From positions 54,908,475-54,972,474 of the forward strand of contig CM068580.1 of the NCBI GenBank assembly GCA_035048485.1: a stretch of DNA of 64,000 nt, read 5' to 3'. The DNA is from Pteria penguin. Lineage: Eukaryota; Mollusca; Bivalvia; Pterioida; Pteriidae. The notes under the pieces are model-generated. The model was not told the origin of the DNA and ran no database searches. It worked only from the letters and a program-made list of their open reading frames with translations. The position numbers were made by a program, and so were the translations under genes. Positions 11,034 to 26,244 of the stretch are shown piece after piece (position 1 is the stretch's first letter; the number at the start of each line of letters is the position of its first letter).

Positions 11034-14000
11034 CTAAAATGTGCACAAAATTCCGAATTAATTCGTTGATTGGTATTTTACGTCGTTTTCAACAATTTTT
11101 CGGTTACATGTATATCGCGACAACCTCATAAACATAGTGCCGCAATCCGAGAATCGAACCCGGATCGCCTCTCCCGCAAGCCAAGCGTTTAACCACAATA
11201 CCAAGTATGTACCCAAAGTTTGTATTAATCTTTTGCGTCTATGTAAACGTCATCAAGAGAAACGATACAGGTAAAATTTTCCAAAAGGAAGTCGATATAT
11301 AAATAAATCAAACGATATATAAAGTATAGTGAAATGAAAGATTACCACGCTCACCTCTACACAGAATTTGTCCAAAAAAAACCCCCAACCAAACAAATAA
11401 AACAAAACAAATAAAAAAGGAGGGTTCTGTAAAAAATATAGTTTAGATGCATCATATGATGCATGTGCTTAAGTCAACACCCCAAGATGAACACAAGGTG
11501 TGGGTCTGGTAAATATAGGACTTTGACATTCCCTAATACTGAGTTACCCCAAACCACTTTAGGGGCCACGCGGAAGCTTGAGGCATTGCAAAATGTCCTC
11601 TCAACTTCGTACATGTGAGCGAAAACTGCATATTCTATTCACAATTGAATGCGTTTTGTAGTATTTATAGATTGAAGAACCCGCCTTAAATACACGTATC
11701 TGACACTGGATTTTGTCTTTCGTTTAATATTGTTGATGCCATTTTCTCTGAAGTATGCACAAGTTGAACATCTCGTTAAAAATGAATAAATATTATATAT
11801 ATTACACATATGCAAATGCCAAGTGATTGATTGATTGATTTTTTTAAGTCACTCCAGGATTATTTCACGTATACGGTGACGGCATCTGCCTGATCCATTG
11901 CACAGAAATTTCTACCTTTGCATTGGACCCACCAAAAGCAGCGAGGAATCTTTTACGTGCAACGCCTACCGTGCCACTGGACCTCGGTATTACTGTCTCA
12001 TTCGAAAGACAGAACACTGGTGTGCCCTGGGCGCGAATAGAACCCAGGACCTCTAGTTCACGAACCGAACATCTCATCCACTAGACCACACTGGCTTTAA
12101 TACCGAGGGCTACATTGAAATATAATGTAGATATAGTAGTTAATGATCCATAACTAAATGTTGAGTAAAATGTCCCACTAGAGTGTTGTGTGATATATTA
12201 ACTGCATCTTTGTTGTATATTGAGGCATATATTCGCTATTAATTTGCATGTGAAAAAAAACTTACCATACCGTGCCTTTATATCACTATTCATATTATTC
12301 CTGGGAATTTTCATCAAATGATTATTTAAACAATCTCAACTGCAATGAATATATCAATATCCATTACATATTTTGACTGAATTCATACAAATACCAGACC
12401 TCTGTCCTGTCTCCAACAGCAAAACGGAAATTTCTGATGCATCTGGAAAAGGCCATTTTGATTTCAATGAGAGCAAGTCGCATTCCTATACAGTTTCTAG
12501 GACCATATCCAAACGGAAGAAATTGGAACGTGGAATGTTTTGCCTTGTTTTCTGGTGAAAACCTGATAATTAGATAAATGCTGGTTGACTTTTCTCTGTA
12601 TGATGAGAAAAAATTTTGCTAATTCCAAGGAAAAAAATTAAAAATAAATAAAAAAAAATTAAAAACTTTGTACAGAAAATGAATTCAAACAAAGTTTCTA
12701 ATAAGTGATTCATTCATGAAACCACTGTGTTCGATCATTAGTATTACAAAAAATAATTTCCAAAAATACGCATAACATATTAAATATACATATAATATGT
12801 TAAATATCAAAAATTATAAAAACACCTGTCTGGATCAAACCGTTCCGGGTCTTCCCATAATTCTGGAGAATGATGAAGAGCATAGATAGGAACTGACACT
12901 ATTACATTTTTAGCTATTTTCAGGCCTTTAACTTCCGTATCTTGCGTACACTTTCGGTCAGTTCTATAATGAAGAAGAGAGTTTCATAATTTCAAATAAC
13001 GAAAGTACACAAGGTTGAAATCGATCCTGAACCATATTTTGAAAGATAGTTAATAAATAAACATTGTATTATATATCGATAACCTTACTTCAATGTTAAA
13101 TACGAAAATATGTTTCCTTGTAATTGTCTCTACATTGTACCATTGTGCATATTTAGTAAACTTCTGGAATCAAACATGAGACAAGGTACCCGGACATTAG
13201 TTAGCTTCTTCTATTTGGTTTTTAAACATTCGTCATGAATATTTAAAACATACTAGTGGGGCGGGAACCTGACAAAATAGTTCTTTTGATGATACAAGCA
13301 ACAAACTTGGCATGATACTTCTTTAGTATGTACTTGTTCATATTAGACCGTGTTCCACGCAAATCTTGGTATTTTCAAGATGGCCGCCAAATTCTAAAAT
13401 TGGCGGCGAATATTCGCTTGCCTGTATGTATAGTATGGTCTAATGGTTATATTGAAACATATCTGGAACGGTGAGGGGTTAAGATCTGATGGAAAATCAA
13501 CCTGTAAATACTATAAACTACATTTGGAGTAAATTATGGACTGCGCATGCGCAAGCTTTGCATTCAATTACTTATTTTGACAATTTATCGACTCAAATCC
13601 CGTCACAAGTACAACTACAAAGTGCTGTGCATGGTAAACCTGATCTATAGCACTTGCAGTTCCCAGAACAATTCTTTTTGCATCTGCATTTTGCAAGTTC
13701 TTGACAGGATGCCGCTATAGATTGCAAGCAAGTCCAATACGGTACCCATACACCATCCTTTTTCACCCAACCCCATGCATCTGGTAATAGCAATTTTATC
13801 ATCCGATTAAGGCAATGACCCCAGATATGGCCTGCTTGCAGAACAGCTCGTTTTACATGTTCAACTAAAGCTGCCCGGGATGGTGGTATGGCATTGTATG
13901 GTTTTTGTTTTCGTGCGAACAAATCAAGTCTTACTTCGTCAAGTTTGTTAGTTGAACTTGACCGATCATACATCACAATAACAAATTTTTCAATGATCGT

Positions 14001-17000
14001 CATGTTTTCAGAAGATATTTTTTATAGGGACGCTTAACATACTAAAAACCTCCGTTACCTCCTGATATACATTCCAAGCCTGCCAACATGATTTCTTCCC
14101 TTTACCAACAAATGCAGAGACTGTATCACAACCGGAAAAAAACGTGAAAAAAATGACAGTGGTCCCAGAAAGTTTGATATGTCGTGTAAAGGGATCCATC
14201 TTAGGTCCTTTCCTTTGCCAAATGTAACCCAGAATCTGTCAATATTTAATTGATTAAACATTGAGACACCTAGGACAACAACGTCTGAATCCGAACTCAC
14301 CAACATAACACTCTCACTTGCTTTATCCGCTGCATCTTTTGCATGGAGAAACATTCTGGTGTCTGCTTCTTCGTGATTACACCGTGATATATGCGAAACA
14401 TCAACATTGTTGTTTGTTACAACATGACCCTCTCGAGTCGCAATTATGTCTGTTTCACACTTCAGCCCAGACAGTTTTTCAGCAAGGAAACGAAAAAGTT
14501 CACTTTTATTTTCATCACATCTTAAGAATGTGTTCCAAGACTTTGGTGGTCTACTGTTGGAAGTTGCTTTTCTTCTTTCACCCGATCCTCGTTTGCGTCT
14601 AGTTTCACCTTTCAAACTATCCACATGGTATTCGTCAAAAACAATATCTATCCCCCGGTGATGATGTCCACAGTGTTCTACACAAGGCAAAATCACATCA
14701 CTGGCATACTCATCAAATGTTTTACATACTCCTGGTTGCTTCGAGTAAACCAAAGCAGCTCCATCGATTATGAGAGTGTCTGCAGGTCGTGCAGCTACGG
14801 GAATTTGTACATTACTTTCTAATATTTGCATAAGTTGTGACTGTACCAAAATTCAGATTTCCATTCTGTGATATTGATGGTGTAAACTTCTGTTTTTGGT
14901 GTCTGAAGAAGTCTTCCAAATTACATTGTCTACTTTTGCAAGAAATGAATAATCTTGAGAACAAGCTGCATTCATCTTTCAAACTAGCTACCTTTGTCTT
15001 TGTGGCAATAGAGTTTAACTTCGATTTGGAACCAAACAAAGGAAATTTATTCTTCGTGATGGGGTCATAGAATCCAGACATTTCAGTATCGTTAATACGT
15101 TTTATGAAAAGATCAACCAACTTCTAATAGTTTCTGAAGCGATTCGGAAACATTGCGCTCTGCAACATCTTTGGAATCAATAGCATACAGATCTTTTGAC
15201 TCTTCATCAAATGGATTTCCCATTTCCTCAAATACTGCCATAAGCTTACGGACTTTTTCAAAGAATTGTTTTTGAGCAGAATGAGTTTCTTCATGGTGCT
15301 TTAAATGTCTCATTTTTACATTACCATTTGCTTTTGAAAACTCTTCAACCAATCTGCTGATCTCTGGTCCAGCTATCATCCACCTCCTAAGAGCTGAAGC
15401 ATCTTCTGTCACCATCATCTTTTACAAGTGCATTATTCTGCTCATGTGCTTGATCAATAGCAATGCATGAAAACCTTCTCTCTGTTTTCTTTACGGAAAA
15501 GTTACCTTTTTGAAATTCGTCATGGACATCAGGATGTAGTTTTTCAAGAGATTACATGTCCCGAAGGTGATTAGGCAGTCATCTGGCATAGTTCATATGA
15601 TCGAAGGCAAGAAATAGGGAATAAGAGCTGAAAGACTTTCAATGCAGAGACGAAAATCACTTTCCCGTTATGATCGTATAAACGAAAGGACTAGTAATTC
15701 CAAATTCAATGTCAAACCCCAAAACTGAAATTGAGGAAATTCTTTCTCGCGCAATGAAAACCATTCTAACATTTCATTGACAGCAATGTCTTCTATATTT
15801 ATTTGACCCTCGGTAGCATTCTTAAATGCTAAATGCTAGCTTCATTAATCTATACAGACTACAAGCCGTTATCTGATGAATTTGTCTCGTCTTTGCAACG
15901 TTTGAAACTGTTAGGAAAGATACAGCAGATCCTGAAGATGCAATTTCCGCCTCAGTCAAAGCTGTTACCCAACCAGATCCCTTCAGTAAATCACCCAATA
16001 GTTTCAAAGCAGCCATTTCTATGTGCAAACCTCCAAACATTATCACAAATTTATCTTCACCATAGATGTCTGGCCACTGCCATTGTATCTGTTTTGCAAG
16101 AACAAACTGGAGTTTGAGTGGGATTTAGGAAATTAGTGACCTCTCGTATTTTATCCATGGCATATTTAATTGTCGACACAGAGTGTGCCTGATCCTGCAA
16201 CAAAGGAAGTAATGATGTTGTGCTGACTTTAACATGAGGACCCCTACCTCGCGAAGAATGGTATGATGACCATGATACTGTCTCTAGATTTAAGACTTCT
16301 TGTGTCAAACTAACAAACTGAAGCCAGTCAAACTCATACTTGAGGTTATGTAACAAGTAATCTTGGTTCTGAAGTTTAATAGGTGTTGCACTATTGGAGG
16401 TGATGGTTTTGTTTTTAGAAAAGCAGGTGGTACATTTGCGTACGTATCAGGGAGATTTGATACTTTTTTCGAAGTTAGTTTATGTTCAATAAGCGGAAAT
16501 TCACGTCTCTCTGTATTATCACTAATAGAAGGGTGTTGAAAAATAGATATTCCTGTTCCATGAAATGATGTCATTGCCGTTGTAGAAGAAGGATTGTGAT
16601 TAATATTATCGACAGCTGAGGTAGTGAATACACCCTTGCGTAAACCTGGTGGACAGACAACACCTTCTTCTCAATATTTCTGAAGTACACTATCACCAAG
16701 CATTGTAGAGATATCCAGCACACGGTCATACGAAATACAAATACCGTGTTGAAATAGAATATCTATTAGATTGCGTTTTTGTGTCTTTGCAAACAAAAGA
16801 ATCCCTACATGAATTGCAAACGGAGGTTCACGATCTGAAGAGTGTCTCTGGTGAAAACTAGTACCTTTAGTTGCTTTTTATGGTAATTAAAAAGCAACAA
16901 TTGAGCAATGGCAAGATCAGAATCAGTGATCCCGTTTTCAAGTTGGGATTCGATATCAGGTACATGCTCTATCATTGAGACCAGTTCTAACAAAGAACTT

Positions 17001-20000
17001 GGAACAACTTCTGACAATGATTCGTCGCTAAATTTACCAGTGAATTGAACCTTGTGCTGACACATTTCCTTGCGAACTATCTCGGCTGCCTTTGCTAAAT
17101 ACATAGCATCAGTAAATTCACAGGCGGTGATAACTGCTTGTCCAATATCTTTCTCAAACACTAGTACCACTTCACGTCCTCTATGGTATGCTTGCAAATC
17201 TGGTATCTTTGATAAGATTCTGTCTTTTAATTTCGTTTTATTTAATTTTGTTGAAATCGACGGATACGTAAATTCGCGACGTCGTTTTTCGTATAACAAG
17301 CTAAGATCAGCAAGTTTGAAAACAATACCTCCCGGATTAGCTCTTTGTGATTCTACTATGTGTGTAATCAGTTCTGCAAATGCAAGTTCATCACCATACT
17401 CGCAGTTTCCTTTTTCCACTGACATTTCATGGTCCCGTAGTGCCTTTCTTTCTCTGTTATACAGTGCTGTCAAACATTTTGGATGATATTTAAACTCTTG
17501 TGCTACAACATCACCTGAACTTAATTTTGCCAGCAGTTTTTCATCTTGTAATTTTATTGCGCATCGGTTTAGTCTTTCGTTCAGCTGCATGGTCATTGCC
17601 TCTCTCATGTCTGATATGTTACCTTCGTCTTCCAGAAAAGCAATTTGCAATAAGTGGCTTCTACATCTGCTTCGAACTCTTTTTTCTGATGAAATTTGAT
17701 GAACCACTTTCGACTTTCGATCTCCTTTTTCTCGCCCTTTGTAGTTTTGTATTGCTGAACATTATTCTGAAAGAATGATGGTACTTTGCATTATTCTTTA
17801 CTAAAGTTGCATCAATGCCCTGGCCATCATCAATGCGTCGAATGTCTACATGGATTGGCATTTCATTCAAGCATTTGAACTCGGGTATATTCTTTGCAAG
17901 AAGGGTATAACCCGATTTGCTTTGGGTGACATTAATGCTTCATCTTTGTCTATCTGACATAAAAAGCATTTAGACCAATCAGTTTCCCTTTCGTCGTGGG
18001 GAGATGTTGACAAACGAATTCTTTTTGACATTTCAATTTAGAAGTGAAAACAATCAATTATTTTGTTATTCAGCCAATATTTGCACGTACGGCTATTAAT
18101 CGGAACTGTAAAGCAGACTGGTGGGTTATCCACTTGTAAGAAAAAAGAGGAGTTACTGGCTCAGTTATGTGGCAGAAGTAATTACAGTCCATGCACGTGT
18201 GCACGTGTTACGCTTAAACACAGAAATCTCTGACAGAGGGCGCCACTTTCGTTTTCTGGTGATCATTTTGGAATTACTATGTATTTGACAAATAGAAAAA
18301 GGAAGAAAGGTGCCCTTTGTGTCACCCCAATTCCCACAAAGCTGACACCATGCCAAGTTTTGAGGCAAGAATGTTGCATGAGTTTGTCCAAGTATTGTAA
18401 ACAACTAACTCATGAATTATGAATTAATTTTTCGTATTTAGACCAATGGACATGAGTAACAGGCCAGAAACAATTGTTATTTAAAAGTTTAAATGTTAAG
18501 CAGCCGCAAGGAAGAAATTTCATAAATGATTCAGACTAAAATCGCAAAATAACCCTTAGTTAACCATGTATCCAACATACAATTTTGAACATAAATCCTA
18601 TTCAGCCGCCATTTTGAATTTTGGCCGCCATCTTGAAATGGTAGGAAAATCCAGTTGGCACACAGTCTATATTGATAATATACTATCTGGGTCCGGCGCC
18701 ATAAACTGAGAATATACTCAAGTCAAATATTTCATTTTAATTTATTCCATTGTCAAATGTTCAAATAAATTCTCATGCAGAGTGATTTAATTCTATTTAT
18801 CAATAGAATAAAACTAAATAAAATCCAAATCCCAGTTATTAATTCATTGATTAACAGAGGAATATGAAATTTTGACTTTAAGTATATTTTCAGTTTATGG
18901 CGCCGGACCCAGAAGATTATTCCTACAAATTTTCATGCTTATATCACAAAAAGAACTATTTTGGTGGAATTTAAGCATAAGCCGCCCCACTATACAGGAG
19001 ACAGGATTTACTTTACTATATAAAACAAAATCGTTCATACAATACAAATTATGATGCAGGAATGTCAATTGCTAAATTTTAAATATACGCTGCATAATGC
19101 AATCTTCGAACTTGTACATGCAGCTCGAGGTTATAGTGAGCATTTTCAAAATGGGTGTTTGCAACTAACCTTGTCACTGGTGGAAACATTCGTAAGGTTT
19201 CATTAATGCACATTTCTAGGTAGGTCAATTTGTTGATGTTCTCATAATTAGGCATTTCCTATATCAATGATATTTAACACACTTAATATCCATAAGTGTT
19301 ATATAAAAGTATTCTGTATAGAAGTTGTCTTATATTTATACTTTGGATTAGTCAAAGATTACAGTAAATGTTTCCTCATACATAATATTGATTTATTAAA
19401 TCTTAAAGATGATGTAATTGCAAGGCATGTTTTGTTTGGATCTAAAATTAAGAGGACAAATATAGTTTTTTGGAGTAGAATTTCAAAGCTTCCAGTTTGT
19501 GCAATACATGGGGTTGACTTCTATATGTCAGTCTAATATTACACTTTTAAGTTTGTATAGGATTTTGCGTTTTTACCAAACCTTCATACATAAATTCACT
19601 TTCACAGCTATTGAGGGTTTCATTCCCAAAATAATGTACAGAATACATATTAGAAAGTTTTACTTGATTATATTGTATAACACAATGTAGTAATACATTT
19701 CGTACATTGACTGAAATGCAGTGAAAATTGAAAACCTCCATTTAATGATTAGGAAGACTGAAAATAAAAAAAATCCATACGGTAATCAGGGTACACCACT
19801 TTTACAAACTCTGTTCCCTTTTCTAATTCAGCATTGGACGTTCATTCTTTGTTACTTTAGTAATTCATATAAATACAATAATTGCATTTTGCATGTATGT
19901 AAACAGTTAGAGATAATACCCCCCCCCCCCAAATTATAAGAAATGGGAACATACATCTCCAAGACAGCTTTCGACTTCTTTAAACAGTCTCTCTTGTATT

Positions 20001-23000
20001 TCTGGGTTCTTTGCCATACAGTAAGTCAGAAATGACAGCGTGGATGCTGTGGTCTCATACCCAGCGAAGAAGAAAATAAGACAATTACCTAAAATCTCAC
20101 TAAACGTCATTCCTAAAATGAAAATAATCAAAAAGACTCAATGAAATTAGAAAATCCTGACTCAAAAGTCTTCTGATGGCATTAGAATTCATAACTTTAC
20201 CTTTCAAAAAATCAATATCCCTTGTACTTATTCAGATAAATAGATAAATTTGAGTATCTCTGCTCAAGAGAAAATTATGTATAGTATGAAAGTGTAAAAT
20301 AAAATTAATGGTACCGAAATCTTTGTTTTTAATGGTCATCCTTAATGTTTCACATGAATAAATATCCGATTCCAAACCTTCAAGAAGACAAAAATAAAAT
20401 AATGATAAAGCATAACTCTTACCCAAGTGAGCTGGAAAAAAGTGGGAGTAATCTTTATCAAAGTAATTAACATGGGAAACACCCACCTTTTTTCTCCTCA
20501 GACTTTGTAGTGACTTCTTCATCATTATGGGCTTGTATCATCATTTGTAAGAAATCCACGTAATCCTGTTTATAGAATTGTTCTATGTCATTTTATGTAA
20601 TAAAATTCCAATACACATAAAAAACATATGTCATTCATTGTTATATATACTTTAACACCCCACCCCCACCCCCCAGAATTCATAAGATTTAACAAATTAT
20701 ACATACCGCTTTATCTGTTGTTCGCTTGTTGATTTCACTCACTACCACTTTTCTGAAGAATTTCTGAACATCATTGGGAAGTAAATTAATGCCAAATATC
20801 TGGGCGACAGGTTTGAGTAAGAATGGGAAAAGTACTATAAAATCATACAAACAACGATAAATTTTATGTACGAATAATTACTAAAGGTATATGTATATAT
20901 GTTGCGTTACTTAAGAAAACAGGTGTACATTTTGACAAAATATGCCTCGTCATGACCCAATGTCACGCCCAATGCCTTAACAGTGGAAACAGATACTGGT
21001 GGAACAAATTTTAACACATTTTAAAAGAATTTTATACTAACAGTATATAGCAATATGTTATCTGAATAAAGGTATGTTTAAACTCAAACTCTTCCTGTAA
21101 GTTGAACTTTCTCTAATCCCATAAACAAACATTAACAACATTTTGAAATTTTAAAGCATGTACTAAATGAATGAACATGTTTCCATTTCAAGCATACATT
21201 GTCCAAATGTTTGCTTCCAATATATTGATTGAATTCCCTGACTATATACAAATACTTCACCGAATAGACCTTTCCCCAGTTTTACATGATGTTAGGGCCA
21301 ATATCAGACACAAGAAGTATTGCCACTTAGATTTGCTTCTCAATTCAAGCATTAACGTCAGAATGTAAATTCCGGCAAAAAGTATTTAGTCCGATATAAT
21401 GCACTTTACATCGTATAAAATAGGAAATAAGGCTATCAGACTCAGTTTTCTTCATCAATATTCATAGTGAAATACATATTATAAACTTATTTATGAGATC
21501 TCATACATACTCATAAAGACAAACTTTGGAGATGACAACGATATATCTAGTAGTCGGGATGCATTTTGGACAAATGGATCATTCGGATTCTTATTGGAGT
21601 TTACATCTATCCCAAATGCAGAAGACGCAATGATGTCCATGGTATATCCACCAAAACACCTAAATGAAACAATTACTAATGTATATGTATATCATGTATA
21701 TGCCCTCATCAATAAGATGATTATATGCCTTTTTGTAATTCGCAGATAAATATCGCCTTAGTGATTGCTTGTAAACAGTTTCACGCTTATTTGCTATATA
21801 AAATACCTCAAACAAAATATAAGTGTTGTCATGGTTAATTTAAAAACAGTTGTTAAATGTACGATGTATGTATGTATGTACATCTTTATATATCTTATAT
21901 CGATCTCCGTTGTAGCCGAAAAAGTGGTAACATAGAAAACCAACTAATAGTATTTTGTACCTTTTCACGTCCAGCTGAGGATCTATTTTACTTTGTTCCA
22001 ACATATAATCCATTAAAGAATCGGATGATTTCTTTATCGTTGGAATCATCTACAACAGAACAGGGGTTTTAGTTTCAAAACTTGAAATTGCCTTTAGCAA
22101 TTTTATATTGGACCTTGTTAAAATTCCATACATCTTACTTGGTTTGGTTTCAGCAAAACTGAATTGCTAGAAGTTACATTCAAAGGAAGTACCACATGCC
22201 TATCTCTTACTGTTTATAACATGTATCACAAATTTAACATTTGGACTATAGTAACATCATGTCGAACATAAACGTTTCGAACTTTAGTTTACATGTAGAA
22301 TGTATTTCACTATTTCAAATGTCATATTGCATGCATATGCAAGTTTTACGATCGAATTGTGATAATAAATACGAAACTGACTAAAACTTACTTTCTTCAG
22401 TTTACCAGAACTGAAAGTAGGAGATATAAGATGACGCAGATGTTTCCAATGATTTCCTGACACAGAAGAGAGAGCATCCTGCAAATCACCATTAAATCCT
22501 TCGGGGATCTTCAAAGGAAAAAAAAGCAAAATCATTTTTTTAATATCAAGAAAAGAAAATATGTCATACAGAAGAATGTTTTAAAGAGAGATGATTTTAA
22601 CATACTTGTCTGTCGGTGAAATTCGAGAATTGTTTGACAAAAATCTCTCGAAGCATGTCTTCATCAGCTACAATCAGATTTGGTACTCGCCCGTCAAATG
22701 TTCTGACAAAAGAGCAAACGCAACATATTTCACTACAAATTAGCAAATAAGTTAAATGCAATACACATTAAATAAATCAGCTAACAGAGATGAAAAGATT
22801 CTAAAATGTGATATTATATCACGTAAAGATACTGGATAAATCAAACCATAAGTCCGAAATCATATCGTCATATGATTGTATTAATTCACCAAACATAAAC
22901 TTAGCATCAACAAAATAATAAAGTAATATTTACTTTTAGATATTATGATCAACGGACATTGTAGTATCCCATCATCTGTAGACATGTAGTACAAAAGTTT

Positions 23001-24650
23001 TCATGTAATGCCTTATTATACCATATTTGCATTGAATGAAACATTAAAAATGAAAGAGCATTTATTAGTGTTCAGGAACCAGAATTTTATCAATTTTCTT
23101 TTTCGTTCAAAATAAATATTTATTGCAAAAAAGAATGACAAAAGACAGAAAAAAGGAATAACCCCCTCCCCCCTTCCCAAACAAAAAGATAAAAACAAAA
23201 TACTTCCACAGATGGTCATAGCTAGGAGATGAATAGTGAATCACAAAATATCATTTTACACAGCTATTGCTGATGTAAAATGGGGTTGTGGATAGCGCAA
23301 CTGTTCAGCTTTGAATATTTTAATACCGTTAATATATCTGCATGTAACAAATAGAAAATCCTGTTGAATGTATTCAACATGAGTTGAATTCACCACAGCG
23401 TGCCTAGTGCGATCTTAAAAGAGGATCACGAATTATCAATATTAATCTCTTTGTGTACCAAAGTGCAGCAGATACGAGAAACAAATACAGTAATATCTTC
23501 GAACACGCGAAGGCATCTTTTTATCAAGAATACATGTGAAAGAACATAAGATTTGTAATAGTCACTACATAATTACCCATATACTTTTCCATATTCCTTC
23601 ATCCACAATTTGTCAATATTCATAAAGCCCTGAAGTTGAAGGAGCGAATATATTAGGTACAAATAATAACTCGGTCATTTTTGCAACTATCTACGGGAAA
23701 TATAAAATTTGAAGAAATGTACTCGGACTCGGAATACAGAGGTACGATGGTGTGAACGCTCCCGCTGACTTGCAACACCAGACGAAAACAGATTAATAAA
23801 TGTTATCTATATAGAAATAATACGATCATGAGGTCAATGTTTATTGGTATCAGGTAATATTTGTTTATATATAGAACGTGTAGTACAAACAAACTTGTGT
23901 ACAGCGACTAACAAAACGTAGCTCGAACAAAAAGATTTAGGCTCGTGTCCGAGAGGTCTTGAACTCTACTCCTGCAAGTGGTTTGCTGGTGTCCTGTCGT
24001 TAGTAAGATGCAGTAAAATATCGAGGTCCCACGAAGTGACATATAAAAGATCCCTCCCTGCTTCGGGTGTGTCCGTTACTCCTCCATGCTTCGGGTGTGT
24101 CCGTTACATAGGCGGTCGTCATTTAAAAGCAATAATCATGGCGTGACGTAAAACATACAAATATTCCTCTAGTTTACCGCAAGCGTTGGCAAAATGAAGG
24201 AGAGTTAGTAATTTGATGATCTCATTGTGTTTTTTGATGAGGGCGGGGGAGGAGTCGCTGGGAATAGATTTATCGTGTAATTGTGTTATATCTCTTTCTT
24301 CTCGGACATAATTTTAATTCTGATCAAATTAAGTATTATCTACGCTGTGAAAGGGACATTCATATTGTACCTGAATCTTTTTATAAAGGAAACAGGAAAT
24401 TATTATCATCTTAACCAGACTTCGTAATATGTGCAGCAACCTTAACTATGATCTATTTAGAGTAAATCTTATTAATTCACCCCGTTGTTTATGTGGTGCG
24501 GCAGAAGAAGACGTATCACATTATTTACTAGAATGCATATGTTATCAGTTCAAGATTATATAAAACAAACTAAACGATTTTCATAGATCTATAACAGCGT
24601 ATTAAAGCTAGTTAAAGTTATCGTACAAGAATTCCCTCCCTCTCTTCTCT

Positions 24651-24685
<35 letters not shown>

Positions 24686-26212
24686 TCATTTTTCTCTTTC
24701 TCTTGTAATAAGATGGGTTATCATCTTCATTCATTATTACTATATAATATTATACATGTATGTTCAAAAATCTGCACTTAATATGTTGTACATATGTTAT
24801 AAGTTGCCATCTTGACAACTATATGTTGTATATGATAAAGAGAAGGCTATTGTAATGTTGTAATACCTTTTGCCTAATCCTATTTCATGTTATCAGAATG
24901 AAATAAAATATGTTTAAACTAATCTCGAAAATTATTTGAAATACATGATTACAATTGCAATATCTGCAATCTGCAAAAAAATGATAAAACACACAATTAT
25001 ATAACCATACCTTATCGTTTTATTAATTTTTTGTCGTTATCATATGTTTTCATAGCCGTTTATTTCACCGAAGATGACACATGTACTTACATGGCGATGA
25101 ATATGCAAGATAGTTCCCAGAATCGGAATTGGCTTTGGACCTCGCACTCCCATACGCTTGAATTCCCCGAAATGCCATGTCATGTATCTGTAAGTGAATG
25201 AATCAATATGACAAATTCTGCTATTACAAAAGATTTTGAATATTACCCAACTCTTACTGTAGGCATGTATAAATATTCTGCACTTTACACTAACGATATA
25301 TTTTTGGGAATCAAAAACTATACCCATTTGATAAATGATGCCATCCTTTATTTAGCTATGGTTAGATATACCAGTAACGATATGCTTTCGTTGTTTATAT
25401 GGCGTAGACTGTTCCGTGTTTGAGTCACACGCTATATAATTCGAAAAGGCAATGCAATGTAGTTACCTGATCAAGAGAAGGGGTAATTAAGACTAATCAA
25501 ATTGGTATTGCACAATATCAGATATTTGGGGAAAATGGAAATAAAACCATACCCAAAATTCGTTAGGGATATGTTCCATTCACTCCGACTTCAGAGCTGA
25601 CCTCTAGAAACTCATATATAAAATTCTAATGCATCTTGTTTGTGACACGCGATCTCATTGGCTGTCCAATTTAAAAACTGCAAGGGTATTCACGATACCC
25701 CTGTAGTTTTTTATATGACGTCACGATACCCTGCAGTTTCTGATTTGTGACGTCCCGATACCCTACAGTTTTTGATATGACTGTGAGTAGCGAATTGCCT
25801 TAGAAAACTATAACTCTGTGCCTGTAGTTGTAATTATTTTTGTCAAATGCATTAGAATGGGTTTACCATGCTTGTGTTTTACAAAAACTGACAGGGTATC
25901 GGCGAATACCCTGTCAGAAATTGAGACAGGGTATTGCCTCGCAGTGAAACTCAATTTCTGACAGGGTATTCGCCGATACCCTGTCAGTTTTTGTAAACCA
26001 CTCGCATGGTAACCCCTAAATCAGTATCCTCTAAATCAGATCACAGCAAAAAAAAAAAAAAAAAAAAACATCAACAACAACAACAACAAAAAACAAACAA
26101 ACAACCCCCCCCCCAAAAAAGAACAAAAACAAAAACAAAGAAAAAATAACCCACAACCAAACAAACAGAAACAAACGATAATAAAAACAAAAACAAAAAC
26201 AAAAAAACAAAG

Positions 26213-26244
<32 letters not shown>

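Larger units (their letters stand above)
13254..18992 (-). mobile_element. Academ-like DNA transposon, decayed (5.7 kb)
   Basis: Ends are inverted: TAGTGGGGCGG at 13254 and its complement ending at 18992, then AAAATAGTTCTTTT and GATACAAGCA versus AAAATAGTTCTTTTTGTGATATAAGCA, and further in TTTCAAGATGGCCGCCAAA versus TTTCAAGATGGCGGCCAAA. Flanks carry a 3-bp duplication TAC (13251-13253 and 18993-18995). The minus strand holds about 4.4 kb of fragmented coding sequence with an XPG/FEN1-like nuclease core and a Cys-rich end. From memory, Academ elements have 3-4 bp target duplications and an XPG-type nuclease, which is why I choose that name. The coding part has many frameshifts. Confidence 0.72.
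12964..19169 (-). other. Intron 11 of gene B, expanded by a transposon
   Basis: 6.2 kb against 290 bp in gene C. Nearly all of the difference is the Academ-like element at 13254-18992. Confidence 0.85.

Noticed and set aside
12826..12963. Apparent loss of the PERF arginine in gene C (DPELFNPD versus DPERFDPD in gene B).
   Set aside because: This is the preceding WEDPxxF element. The true PERF equivalent is PDRF across the exon 12/13 junction and is intact in both genes.
17070..17486. 138-codon plus-strand frame opposite the Academ-like coding region.
   Set aside because: Antisense shadow of the 16805-17707 fragment; no recognisable motif of its own.
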